The notes beneath the pieces were generated by a model. It was not told the origin of the DNA. It saw only the letters and a program-made list of their open reading frames with translations, and ran no database searches. Below are positions 8,897 through 16,555 of a stretch of DNA of 64,000 nt, one piece after another (within the stretch, counting starts at the first letter, position 1; each line of letters starts with the position of its first letter). The stretch comes from Silanimonas sp965368785. Its GTDB lineage: Bacteria > Pseudomonadota > Gammaproteobacteria > Xanthomonadales > Xanthomonadaceae. Where the stretch lies: assembly GCA_965368785.1 (NCBI GenBank), contig CBDUOG010000002.1:1-64000 (forward strand), in the 5' to 3' direction. The position numbers were made by a program, and so were the translations under genes.

Positions 8897-10705
8897 TCAG
8901 TTGTTTGCGTTCCATAATAATTCGATCAGAAAACTACGTCCCGGGCTGGCGAAACCGCTGGCCAGTTGGTAGTCATGGTCGAGCGCATTTTCGATTTTGG
9001 CCATGAGTTTGAGGTGGCCGCTCAACTGCCACTGAGCACGAATATCTAGGCGCGAATAGGCCCCAAGCGGGCCGTCGAAGTCCTGTCTGCGGCTGGTTGC
9101 CTGCCAATCTGCGCCGAGTTCAGTGCCGCCGGCGAAGCGGTAGCTCAGACCCAATGACCCTTTGCGCGGTGCGCGGCGAAGCAGTTCATCACCGGTATTA
9201 AGATTTTGCGTGCGCTGCCAGGTCACGCTCGTGCTCAGCTGCCAATTGCCCAGGCTTGCCAAGTACTCTAATTCGGCACCTTTCAGACGAGCCCTTTCAA
9301 TATTTGTCGCTTGAAAATTGACACCGCTGAATGAAATGAGTTGATCAATATCACTGCGATATAAGCTTAGTTTGAGCGATTGATGCTGGCTTAGTTGCTT
9401 ATTCAGGCCCAGCTCAAGGCTCTGTGACTCCTCGGGTTGTAGCATGGCATTGCCGGCAAAGAGTCCACCAAATCCGGGTGAATAGAGTTCGTTAAAACTC
9501 GGCGCTCGATAAGCTTCTCCCCAGCTCAGTCGAGTATTCAGCGATTCGCTAAGTGTCCAGCCCCAAGCCGCTTGTGCGGTATTGGCGTGACCAAATTGCT
9601 GGTTATCGTCGTGACGCACCGCGACTTCCAATTGATGCTGAGTAAAGTCACCCAGCCATTGGCCGAATGCAGCTCTATTTTCGCGCGTCTGATCGAATAA
9701 ACTGCCGGAGAAGCTGCTTAGCGACTCGCCAAGTTCCTGACTCCAGTTCAAGCCAATAAGGACACGGTTTTGATCGTCCAGAGCCAGCTGGTTGATCCAG
9801 TCTGCATTCAGGCGTTGGCTATTAATGCGACTTCCATAGGCGGGCGTATTCAATCGGTCGCGGCTGTACCCCAGACTGAGCGTATGTGACCAGCGAGTGT
9901 TGATTCTGCCGTCGATTGAAACGCCGCCAGTAAGGTTGTCGCCGAAGGTTTCGCCCTGATCAAACTCGACATCGGCGTCGGTATTCAAAATGAAGCCGGA
10001 CAGCGCATATGTGCCCAGGCTCGTTCGACCGATCATCGACGCATTGCGGTTGCGATAGCCATCTCGATCCGGATCGAAGGACCAGTTGCTCGGACTACTG
10101 GCGTTGATCCCGGTGCTGCGTTCCAGCCCTAAGGCCAGACCCAGTTGGCCATGTTCTGAATTGATGCCGGTTCCTGCTGACGCGCCCGCCAAGCCCTGAC
10201 TGCCGACCAGCGCGCTGGCAAAGCTGGCATCGGGCGCGCGCGTGAATATATGGATGACGCCGCCGATCGCATCGGAGCCCCACAGCGCCGCGCGCGGGCC
10301 GCGAACAATTTCGATACGTTCAATTTGGGCCAGTGGTATCAAGGAAAAATCGAACAAGCCTTGACCGGTCGCGTTGACCCGCACACCATTGATCAAGACC
10401 ATGGTGTGATTCGAGTTCGAGCCGCGCATAAATACAGTGCTTAGCGCACCGCGACCACCATTGCGTGACACATCGATTCCGGTCTGTCGCGACAACAAGT
10501 TCAGCAGATCGCCGGCCTGGCTGCGTTCGATTGCCTGTCGGTCAATAACCGTAACGGATGCCAGACTGTGATCTTCGCTCTGTTCAATACGATTGGCTGT
10601 AACAATGACGGTATCCAGAGTCTGCGCAGTTTGAGCCAGAGATTCTGAAGCCGTTGAAATGGTGATAAGTGCTGTAACAACAGCACCAAGTTGAGAATGT
10701 TTCAC
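8897..10705 (-). CDS. btuB: TonB-dependent outer-membrane vitamin B12 receptor
   Basis: Outer-membrane 22-strand barrel importing cobalamin with energy from TonB. The N-terminus has a signal peptide (ALITISTASESLAQ), then a TonB box-like DTVIVTANR and a plug domain (MRGSNSNHTMVLINGVRVN, RIEIVRGPRAALWGSDAIGG). The barrel ends in an aromatic-rich strand FLIELLWNANN. GTG at 10705 is taken as the start because AGGAG lies just upstream. The longer reading frame to 10798 runs into the riboswitch leader. At 602 residues it matches BtuB size. The upstream cobalamin riboswitch makes B12 the likely substrate. No btuCDF genes are in the window. Confidence 0.9.
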   Translation of the reverse strand: MKHSQLGAVVTALITISTASESLAQTAQTLDTVIVTANRIEQSEDHSLASVTVIDRQAIERSQAGDLLNLLSRQTGIDVSRNGGRGALSTVFMRGSNSNHTMVLINGVRVNATGQGLFDFSLIPLAQIERIEIVRGPRAALWGSDAIGGVIHIFTRAPDASFASALVGSQGLAGASAGTGINSEHGQLGLALGLERSTGINASSPSNWSFDPDRDGYRNRNASMIGRTSLGTYALSGFILNTDADVEFDQGETFGDNLTGGVSIDGRINTRWSHTLSLGYSRDRLNTPAYGSRINSQRLNADWINQLALDDQNRVLIGLNWSQELGESLSSFSGSLFDQTRENRAAFGQWLGDFTQHQLEVAVRHDDNQQFGHANTAQAAWGWTLSESLNTRLSWGEAYRAPSFNELYSPGFGGLFAGNAMLQPEESQSLELGLNKQLSQHQSLKLSLYRSDIDQLISFSGVNFQATNIERARLKGAELEYLASLGNWQLSTSVTWQRTQNLNTGDELLRRAPRKGSLGLSYRFAGGTELGADWQATSRRQDFDGPLGAYSRLDIRAQWQLSGHLKLMAKIENALDHDYQLASGFASPGRSFLIELLWNANN

Positions 10706-10807
10706 TAAATTGCTCCTATTTCGCGCACCCGCGCAGATGACGCAAATGGAGACAGGAGCAGACGCGCATACGCGAGTCCACGCCATTGCCCGCCGCAATG
10801 CGTCGCT

Positions 10808-10958
10808 TAGAACAGGGCCGGTCTCCGGGCTTATCGCAGAAGCTCAATTCGCCGCCTTCCCAGTTTCCCAGTGGCTTGTGGCGAAGAATACGATTTACCG
10901 TTGCGGGGGCAGCGCCGGAGTCTAACCGGCTTCCCGAGCACCCTGAACGCCGATAGTT
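10808..10958 (-). ncRNA. Cobalamin (AdoCbl) riboswitch
   Basis: On the minus strand the leader contains, in order, TTCAGGGTGC, GGGAAGCCGGTTAGACTCC, the strongly conserved GCTGCCCCCGCAACGGTAA, and the B12 box AGCCCGGAGACCGGCC (10816-10832). The order and spacing match the cobalamin riboswitch class. It sits about 100 bases before the GTG of the btuB-like gene with the SD AGGAG at 10713-10717. Binding of cobalamin would be expected to repress receptor synthesis, most likely at translation initiation because I see no U-tailed terminator between it and the gene. Confidence 0.95.
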
Positions 10959-11098
10959 TAGCGAGTATTAGGATAGCTGTGAATCATTTCCGTCGAACAC
11001 ATGTCTTAAGTGTTCGGTCTTGTGGTCGATACAATAGGATGATATTTCTCTTATTGCACATTTGCTGCATGATAAGTACTGCACTGTGATGAAACATA
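10959..11098. other. Intergenic region between the divergent B12 receptor leader and the MASE3-like gene
   Basis: This is part of the only stretch of more than 300 bases without protein genes (10706-11098), the rest being the riboswitch and its expression platform. It must hold the promoters of both divergent units, but I could not pick a convincing -35/-10 pair. It contains a perfect 7-base inverted repeat, CGAACAC (10994-11000) and GTGTTCG (11010-11016), separated by nine bases. Confidence 0.5.
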
Positions 11099-12013
11099 AT
11101 GACGATTGAGCGGAAATGGCAGTATTGGATTTGGGTGATCGGTCTCGCGCTGGTCGCCGTCGGTGCATCGAATGCTCAGTTCGCAATCAATTCGGCGGCC
11201 CACACTAATTTAGAGCTTGTGTCGGTCATGCTGGCTTTCTTTGTTGGCGCCTTAGCTTTGGTGCGCTATTACAGTCGTGAAGACTCCTTGTATCTGTTTT
11301 TGGGATTGGGCTTTTTGGGCACTGCGTTTCTTGACGCGAACCATGCGCTGGTTACGTCTGAAGGCTTGCGTGCGGCCATGCCATCGGCGATGCGCGATTT
11401 GATTCCGTGGAGTTGGGTGGGCTCGCGTGTGTTTTTAGCGTTGATGCTCACGGGTGTATGGGTGTATCAGTGGAAGCGCTTTGAGATTGATGTGCTTAGT
11501 CCGAAGAGAGTTTATGCATTTTCGATCGCATCTGTCGTCGTATTTTCTTTATTCCTGGCCACAACTGAATTGCCGAGCCCGTTTAGTGAGGCGGGCGTGA
11601 TCCACAGGCCATATGAACTGTTGCCCGCGTTATTATTTGCCTTCGCATTGTGGGGTTTCTTGCGTCAGGGCCATTGGCGCAACCGCGTGTTTTCACACTG
11701 GTTGGTGATTAGTTTGCTTATCGCTATCGCGGCGCAATTGTGGGTGATGCCTTTCTCGGCCGAAGTGTTTGACGCACAGTTTACAATTGCCCATGCATTG
11801 AAGATTCTCAGCTACGGCTGCGTGTTAACCGGCTTGCTCGCTAATATTTATTTCAATTTTCAAAAAGAACGCGAAAGCGTGCGCTTGGTTAGCCAGCAAA
11901 ATGAGGCGTTGTTTCGTGAAATAGCCAGCTCAGCAGAGATGCGCGGGCAGTTAGATGATTTGCTAAACAGTCTTTCCGGAGCCAAATCGCGTGAGAGCAA
12001 AGACTCCGAGTAA
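11099..12013 (+). CDS. Orphan integral-membrane sensor domain protein (MASE3-like)
   Basis: A 304-residue protein with about seven hydrophobic segments over residues 8-255, followed by a short coiled-coil tail (NEALFREIASSAEMRGQLDD). The segment LYLFLGLGFLGTAFLDANHALV resembles the MASE3 sensor domain usually found at the N-terminus of diguanylate cyclases and histidine kinases. Here no kinase, GGDEF or EAL domain follows; the gene ends after the tail. It is convergent with hemW with one base between stops. It could be a sensor that signals through a partner, or a decayed fusion. The assignment rests on pattern recognition only. Confidence 0.6.
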   Translation: MTIERKWQYWIWVIGLALVAVGASNAQFAINSAAHTNLELVSVMLAFFVGALALVRYYSREDSLYLFLGLGFLGTAFLDANHALVTSEGLRAAMPSAMRDLIPWSWVGSRVFLALMLTGVWVYQWKRFEIDVLSPKRVYAFSIASVVVFSLFLATTELPSPFSEAGVIHRPYELLPALLFAFALWGFLRQGHWRNRVFSHWLVISLLIAIAAQLWVMPFSAEVFDAQFTIAHALKILSYGCVLTGLLANIYFNFQKERESVRLVSQQNEALFREIASSAEMRGQLDDLLNSLSGAKSRESKDSE

Positions 12014-12014
12014 A

Positions 12015-13178
12015 TCAGCTGCCTTGCAGGAATAAGCTGATCAAATCATTGTTGAATCGCTGGCCCTGCTCAGTAATTTTCAGATCAAATTCATCGATAA
12101 CAATCCACTCGCGCTGCCGGGCACTGTCGAGCTGGGCTTTGAGGCTGCTTAGCGGCAGGCCGGTGCGTTGTATGAATAGATTAAGATCGAAACCGTTTTG
12201 CAGGCGCAGCGCATTGAGCATAAATTCGAAGGCCCGGTTTTCCGGTGCAATCAACTCGTCACCACCGATTCGCTCGTTGCTGGTCGCCGCTTTCAAGTAA
12301 GCGCCCGGGTTTTTGAGTTTCCACCGGCGCCGGATACTTTGATCCGCACCCGAAGTGATTTTGCCGTGTGCACCGGCACCGATGCCGAGGTAATCGCCAA
12401 ACTGCCAGTAATTTAAGTTGTGCTGACAGTAACGGCCGGATCGGGCATAGGCCGAAACTTCATAGTGGCTAAAGCCTGAGGCGCGCAACATCTCCTGACA
12501 TCGCTCCTGGGTTTCCCAGGCTTGGTCTTCATCGGGCAATCCCGCCGGTGGCCTGGCCGCATACAAGGTGTTGGGTTCGAGCGTCAGGTGGTAATGCGAA
12601 AGGTGTGCAGGCTCAAGCGCTAATGCTTTGTTCAAGTCGTCCAGCGCCTGTTCGGTTGTCTGCTTCGGCAATGCGTACATCAGGTCCAAATTGATATTGG
12701 CAAACCCGGCATCCTGCGCCATACGCACTGCGCGCGCGGCTTGGTTGCTGCTATGAATTCGGCCAAGCACGTGCAAGTGCTCGTCGTTAAAACTCTGCAC
12801 GCCGAAACTCAGGCGATTGACGCCGGCCTGACGATAGTGCTCGAAGCGATCAAATTCGGCGGTGCCTGGATTGCATTCCAAAGTAATTTCGCACTCGGGC
12901 GCAAAGCGCAATCGGGCGCTGGCGGCGGAAAGAATATCGGCGATCGCGGCACCCGGAAACAGACTGGGTGTGCCGCCCCCGAAAAAGACCGAACTAATCG
13001 TGCGCCCCCATACCAACGGCAAGTCTTGATCCAAGTCGGTGATCAGCGCTTGCACATACTCGGCGATGGGTAACTCGCCTTTTGCTTGATGTGAATTGAA
13101 GTCGCAATAGGGGCATTTGCGCACGCACCACGGGATATGCACGTAAAGCGCGAGCGGTGGCGGCATCAAGCTGCTCAT
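12015..13178 (-). CDS. hemW: Radical SAM family heme chaperone
   Basis: HemW binds heme and an Fe-S cluster and is thought to deliver heme to respiratory proteins; it is not a coproporphyrinogen oxidase although often so named. The radical SAM motif is CVRKCPYC (residues 17-24, CxxxCxxC), lacking the extra cysteine of true HemN. GGGTPS follows, and YCQHNLNYW is the HemW-specific HNxxYW motif. At 387 residues it is the normal size. It overlaps rdgB by four bases (ATGA) at the end of an rph-rdgB-hemW operon, the usual gammaproteobacterial order. True hemN is present separately at 43802-45205. Confidence 0.95.
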   Translation of the reverse strand: MSSLMPPPLALYVHIPWCVRKCPYCDFNSHQAKGELPIAEYVQALITDLDQDLPLVWGRTISSVFFGGGTPSLFPGAAIADILSAASARLRFAPECEITLECNPGTAEFDRFEHYRQAGVNRLSFGVQSFNDEHLHVLGRIHSSNQAARAVRMAQDAGFANINLDLMYALPKQTTEQALDDLNKALALEPAHLSHYHLTLEPNTLYAARPPAGLPDEDQAWETQERCQEMLRASGFSHYEVSAYARSGRYCQHNLNYWQFGDYLGIGAGAHGKITSGADQSIRRRWKLKNPGAYLKAATSNERIGGDELIAPENRAFEFMLNALRLQNGFDLNLFIQRTGLPLSSLKAQLDSARQREWIVIDEFDLKITEQGQRFNNDLISLFLQGS

Positions 13179-13780
13179 CCGAAGAGCATTTGCTTGAGTT
13201 TTTCACGCAATGCTTGCAACGCACGCGCACGGTGGCTAATGCGTTTTTTTTCCGTGGCGCTGAGTTCGGCAGAGCACTGCTCAAGGGCCGGGACATAAAA
13301 CAGCGGGTCGTAGCCAAAGCCGTTTGCGCCGCGCGGAGTCAATGCAATTTCGCCGGTCCAGACGCCTTCGGCAAGGATCGGCCGTGGATCGTCGGCGCTT
13401 CGCACCAGCACTAATGCGCAGTAGAAGTGAGCGCGGCGTTGGTCGCCCGAAAGGCCTTGCATTTCGCGCAGCAGCTTGGCGTTATTAGCCGCGTCGTCAC
13501 CGTGAGCCCCGGCATAGCGTGCGCTATAGATTCCCGGCGCGCCGTTTAAGGCATCCACGATTAGCCCGGAGTCATCGGCGAGTGCCGGCAAGCCGCTGAT
13601 GCTCGCGGCGTGGCGCGCTTTGATCAACGCGTTTTCAAAAAAGCTCAAGCCGTTCTCTTCGACGTCTTCCACCATAAACTGCGATTGTGGCAGCAGCTGC
13701 AGTCCGAGTTCGTCTAGGCTGGCTTGTAGCTCGGCAAGTTTGCCGGCGCTACTGCTGGCCAGCACAATTTTTTCAAACAC
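13175..13780 (-). CDS. rdgB: dITP/XTP pyrophosphatase (non-canonical purine NTPase)
   Basis: Hydrolyses dITP, ITP and XTP to monophosphates, keeping deaminated purines out of DNA. It shows the family N-terminus KIVLASSSAGKLAEL, ALADDSGL (metal-binding Asp), GAPGIYSARYAG and FGYDPLF. GTG at 13780 is taken as the start. It overlaps the rph stop by eight bases and gives 201 residues, close to the 197 of E. coli, whereas the frame upstream offers only a TTG. It overlaps hemW by four bases downstream. Confidence 0.94.
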   Translation of the reverse strand: MFEKIVLASSSAGKLAELQASLDELGLQLLPQSQFMVEDVEENGLSFFENALIKARHAASISGLPALADDSGLIVDALNGAPGIYSARYAGAHGDDAANNAKLLREMQGLSGDQRRAHFYCALVLVRSADDPRPILAEGVWTGEIALTPRGANGFGYDPLFYVPALEQCSAELSATEKKRISHRARALQALREKLKQMLFG

Positions 13781-14504
13781 TGCTAAGCGCCTGACGCTGC
13801 AAATCAATCAACTCCAATACACCCTTGTGTGCCAGACCGAGCAGGGTGTCCATTTCGGCGCGGGTGAATGCATTGCCTTCAGCGGTGCCCTGGACCTCAA
13901 TAAAACCGCCAAGCTCATTCATCACCACATTCATATCGGTATCGCACTGGCTATCTTCGGCGTAGTCCAGATCCAGTACGGCCTGTCCTTGGTATAAACC
14001 GACCGAAATTGCGGCAACCGCTCCGATCACCGGGCTGCGTTTGATTAAGCCTTTGCTCAGCAACCAGTTCGAGGCATCACATAAGGCCACGTAGGCGCCG
14101 GTGATGGCCGCCGTGCGCGTGCCGCCATCGGCCTGAATGACATCGCAATCCAAAGTGATTGTGCGTTCACCCAGCGCGTCGCGATTGACGCAAGCGCGCA
14201 GGCTGCGTCCGATCAGGCGCTGGATTTCCATCGTCCGACCACCCTGTTTGCCGTTTGCTGCTTCGCGCCCCATTCGGCTATGGGTAGAGCGGGGTAGCAT
14301 GCCGTACTCGGCAGTGACCCAGCCGGTGCCTTTTCCACGCAAAAAGCCCGGAACCCGGTCTTCTACACTGGCGGTGCACAGCACCTTGGTTTCACCAAAG
14401 CTCACCAGAACCGAGCCTTCTGCATGGCGCGTATAGTTGCGCTCAATGCGGATCGGGCGCAGGGCGTCAAAGGGTCGGCCGCTCGGGCGTGCGATGGCAT
14501 TCAT
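13773..14504 (-). CDS. rph: Ribonuclease PH
   Basis: Phosphorolytic 3'-5' exoribonuclease trimming tRNA 3' ends. The protein contains RNYTRHAEGSVLVSFG, GWVTAEYGMLPRSTH, KQGGRTMEIQRLIGR and TLDCDVIQADGGTRTA, all classic RNase PH segments, so the phosphate and RNA sites look intact (unlike the frameshifted copy in E. coli K-12). ATG at 14504 gives 243 residues and an N-terminus (MNAIARPSGRPFDALRPI) like other family members; the ATG at 14543 adds 13 unlikely residues. First gene of rph-rdgB-hemW and divergent from yicC, a conserved arrangement. Confidence 0.95.
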   Translation of the reverse strand: MNAIARPSGRPFDALRPIRIERNYTRHAEGSVLVSFGETKVLCTASVEDRVPGFLRGKGTGWVTAEYGMLPRSTHSRMGREAANGKQGGRTMEIQRLIGRSLRACVNRDALGERTITLDCDVIQADGGTRTAAITGAYVALCDASNWLLSKGLIKRSPVIGAVAAISVGLYQGQAVLDLDYAEDSQCDTDMNVVMNELGGFIEVQGTAEGNAFTRAEMDTLLGLAHKGVLELIDLQRQALSSV

Positions 14505-14571
14505 ACAGGAAGTTTTCCAATTGTCGGCTATGAAGTTTACCATCTGGGCTTAACTAGCCTTTAGGGAATTT

Positions 14572-15435
14572 ATGATCCGCAGCATGACCGCGTACGCCGC
14601 AGCCGAGTGCAATGGTGCCTGGGGCACGCTTGGCGCCGAGTTGCGTGCCGTCAACCACCGCTATCTGGAGTTGAGCTTGCGCTTGCCTGAAGAGCTCCGG
14701 GTATTTGAGCCGTATATTCGTGAGCAAGTTGCGGCGCGCATATCGCGTGGCAAGTTGGAGCTGGGAATGCGCGTGCGCGGGATGCCTCAGGCGGCCAGTG
14801 GTATCCGCATTAATCAGGTACGACTCGCTGAGTTGGCCGAGGCGCAAAAAACCGTGGCCGCGGGATTGAGCACAGCACCCAGTGATTTCATCGAGGTTCT
14901 AAAGTATCCGGGGGTGGTCGAAGAGGCGCCCATCGATATGGACGGACTAGAGCGCGATGTACATGAGGTGCTTGCCAGTCTGCTGGATAGCTTTATCGAC
15001 GCCCGGGCCCGCGAGGGCGAAAAATTGGCCGCGGTTATGCGCAGCCGTCTCGACTCGATTGATGAATTGCTGCGGCAACTGCGCGTGTGGATGCCGGAGA
15101 TTCGCGAGCAGCTGCAAACCAGACTTCGCGCCCGGCTCGCCGAGCTGGCGCAAGCCGCAGACAACGGGCGGCTGGAGCAGGAGCTGGTAATCGGCCTGCA
15201 GAAGATGGATGTAGAGGAAGAATTGGATCGCCTGGACACGCACGTCAGCGAGGCCCGCCGCGTTTTGGGCTTGGATGAAGCGGTGGGGCGTCGTTTGGAT
15301 TTCCTGTTGCAAGAATTCAATCGCGAAGCCAATACCCTGGGCTCCAAGTCGGTAGACAGCAGAACCAGTCAGGCTGCGGTAGAGTTGAAGGTGTTAATCG
15401 AACAAATACGCGAACAAGTGCAGAACCTGGAGTAA
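14572..15435 (+). CDS. yicC: YicC/YloC family endoribonuclease
   Basis: A 287-residue protein with the family N-terminus MIRSMTAYAAAE, followed by AVNHRYLE and LRLPEELRVFEP. The C-terminal DUF1732 segment contains GRRLDFLLQEFNREANTLGSK and an acidic KMDVEEELDRLDTHVSE. Family members are metal-dependent endoribonucleases or adaptors affecting sRNA turnover. It is divergent from rph and three bases upstream of gmk, so it likely shares a transcript with guanylate kinase. Confidence 0.95.
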   Translation: MIRSMTAYAAAECNGAWGTLGAELRAVNHRYLELSLRLPEELRVFEPYIREQVAARISRGKLELGMRVRGMPQAASGIRINQVRLAELAEAQKTVAAGLSTAPSDFIEVLKYPGVVEEAPIDMDGLERDVHEVLASLLDSFIDARAREGEKLAAVMRSRLDSIDELLRQLRVWMPEIREQLQTRLRARLAELAQAADNGRLEQELVIGLQKMDVEEELDRLDTHVSEARRVLGLDEAVGRRLDFLLQEFNREANTLGSKSVDSRTSQAAVELKVLIEQIREQVQNLE

Positions 15436-15438
15436 GGC

Positions 15439-16050
15439 ATGCGCGGAACCTTGTATGTGGTAGCGGCCCCATCGGGAGCGGGCAAGTCCAGTATCGTTAA
15501 TGCGGTTCTGGCTCGCGAGGCGGGTATTGCCTTGTCCATATCATTCACTTCCCGCGCCGCCCGGCCCGGTGAACGGCATGCCCAGCACTATCATTTCGTC
15601 AGCAAGCCAGAGTTTGAGCGAATGATTGAGGCGAAGGATTTCTTTGAATTCGCTTTAGTTCATGGCGATTACAAGGGAACGGCCAAACAATCGGTTGAGC
15701 CGCAGTTGGCCGCCGGTCGGGACGTTTTACTCGAAATTGACTGGCAGGGCGCGCACCAGGTCCGGGATAAAGTGCCGGGGGCGGTAACCATCTTCATTCT
15801 GCCGCCATCTAAGGAGACCCTCGAAATTCGTATGCGTAATCGCGGGCAGGACAGTGACCAAGTGATCGCCCAGAGGTTGGCCGCGGCCAGGGAAGAGATG
15901 AGCCACGCCCCGGAGTTCGACTACATCATTGTCAATGAGCACTTCGATACCGCAGTTAACGAAATGCGCTCAATCTTCGTGGCAAACCGCCTGCGACGTG
16001 ATGTTCAGCTGTCACGTCAAGCTGAACTGATGCAACGGCTACTGCGTTAA
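15439..16050 (+). CDS. gmk: Guanylate kinase
   Basis: Phosphorylates GMP to GDP in the cytosol. The P-loop is APSGAGKSS near residues 10-18, and GMP-binding residues lie in SFTSRAARPGE, HYHFVS and FFEFALVHGDYKGT. DVLLEIDWQGAHQV and a lid-type IRMRNRG segment follow. 203 residues is typical. The order gmk-rpoZ-spoT is conserved in gammaproteobacteria and couples guanine nucleotide supply with (p)ppGpp metabolism. Confidence 0.97.
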   Translation: MRGTLYVVAAPSGAGKSSIVNAVLAREAGIALSISFTSRAARPGERHAQHYHFVSKPEFERMIEAKDFFEFALVHGDYKGTAKQSVEPQLAAGRDVLLEIDWQGAHQVRDKVPGAVTIFILPPSKETLEIRMRNRGQDSDQVIAQRLAAAREEMSHAPEFDYIIVNEHFDTAVNEMRSIFVANRLRRDVQLSRQAELMQRLLR

Positions 16051-16052
16051 GC

Positions 16053-16082
16053 TTGCTTATCGGCTGTGCTAAGAGGTAAAAT
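16053..16082 (+). promoter_or_regulatory. Candidate sigma-70 promoter for rpoZ
   Basis: TTGCTT (16053-16058) and TAAAAT (16077-16082) are separated by 18 bases, directly after the gmk stop. This would start transcription near 16089 and give a leader of roughly 48 bases. Pattern-based only. Confidence 0.5.
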
Positions 16083-16099
16083 CTCCGGTTCGCATTCAG

Positions 16100-16127
16100 C
16101 CCCCGGCATCGATCGGGGTCTTTCTTT
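16100..16127 (+). terminator. Terminator-like hairpin in the rpoZ leader
   Basis: CCCCG (16101-16105) pairs with CGGGG (16114-16118) and is followed by TCTTTCTTT, immediately before the SD GGAGA at 16128-16132 and the rpoZ ATG at 16137. It could end gmk transcripts, attenuate rpoZ, or be incidental. Confidence 0.45.
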
Positions 16128-16136
16128 GGAGATTTC

Positions 16137-16433
16137 ATGGCTCGTATTACCGTTGAAGATTGCCTGCAAGTATTCGACAACCGTTTTGAACTGGTATTGA
16201 TGGCCGCCAAGCGTGCCCGCCAGCTAGCTAAAGGTGCCGAGTCGGTTATGGATAATACCGAGCTGGAAGATAAGCCGACGGTTCTGTCCCTGCGTGAAAT
16301 CGCAGCACGCCGGGTTGATCAAAGTTTGATTGATGACGTTGACCGTCAAGAACGCGAGCGCAAAGAGCGTGAAGCGCTGGAATGGGCTGCAGCCGAAGTG
16401 GTTGATGATGATTTGAAGGGCACTGAAGACTAA
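16137..16433 (+). CDS. rpoZ: DNA-directed RNA polymerase subunit omega
   Basis: Small 98-residue subunit that helps assemble beta' and, with it, forms a ppGpp-binding site. MARITVEDCLQVFDNRFELV and the MAAKRARQL segment match the conserved N-terminal region, and PTVLSLREIAAR matches the distal helix. The C-terminus is acidic. SD GGAGA lies five bases before the ATG. It is followed by a strong terminator and then spoT. Confidence 0.97.
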   Translation: MARITVEDCLQVFDNRFELVLMAAKRARQLAKGAESVMDNTELEDKPTVLSLREIAARRVDQSLIDDVDRQERERKEREALEWAAAEVVDDDLKGTED

Positions 16434-16460
16434 TTTAGTACCCTCACAGTGCATCCGAAG

Positions 16461-16486
16461 ACACCCGCTAAAGCGGGTGTTTTGCT
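16461..16486 (+). terminator. Rho-independent terminator after rpoZ
   Basis: Perfect 8-base stem ACACCCGC/GCGGGTGT with a TAAA loop and a TTTTGCT tail, 27 bases after the rpoZ stop. spoT, 70 bases further on, would therefore need read-through or its own promoter. Confidence 0.85.
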
Positions 16487-16555
16487 GTCTGGATCTCGGC
16501 CATCACCAGCCCTTCATGTATTGCCGTTAATGCGCGGCCTCGCTAGGCTGCATCT

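Noticed and set aside
10706..10798. Upstream extension of the btuB-like gene
   Set aside because: It runs through the riboswitch expression platform and gives an N-terminus unlike a signal peptide; GTG at 10705 has an SD.
12014..12041. ATCAGCT/AGCTGAT inverted repeat between the MASE3-like gene and hemW
   Set aside because: 14-base loop and no T run; too weak to call a terminator.
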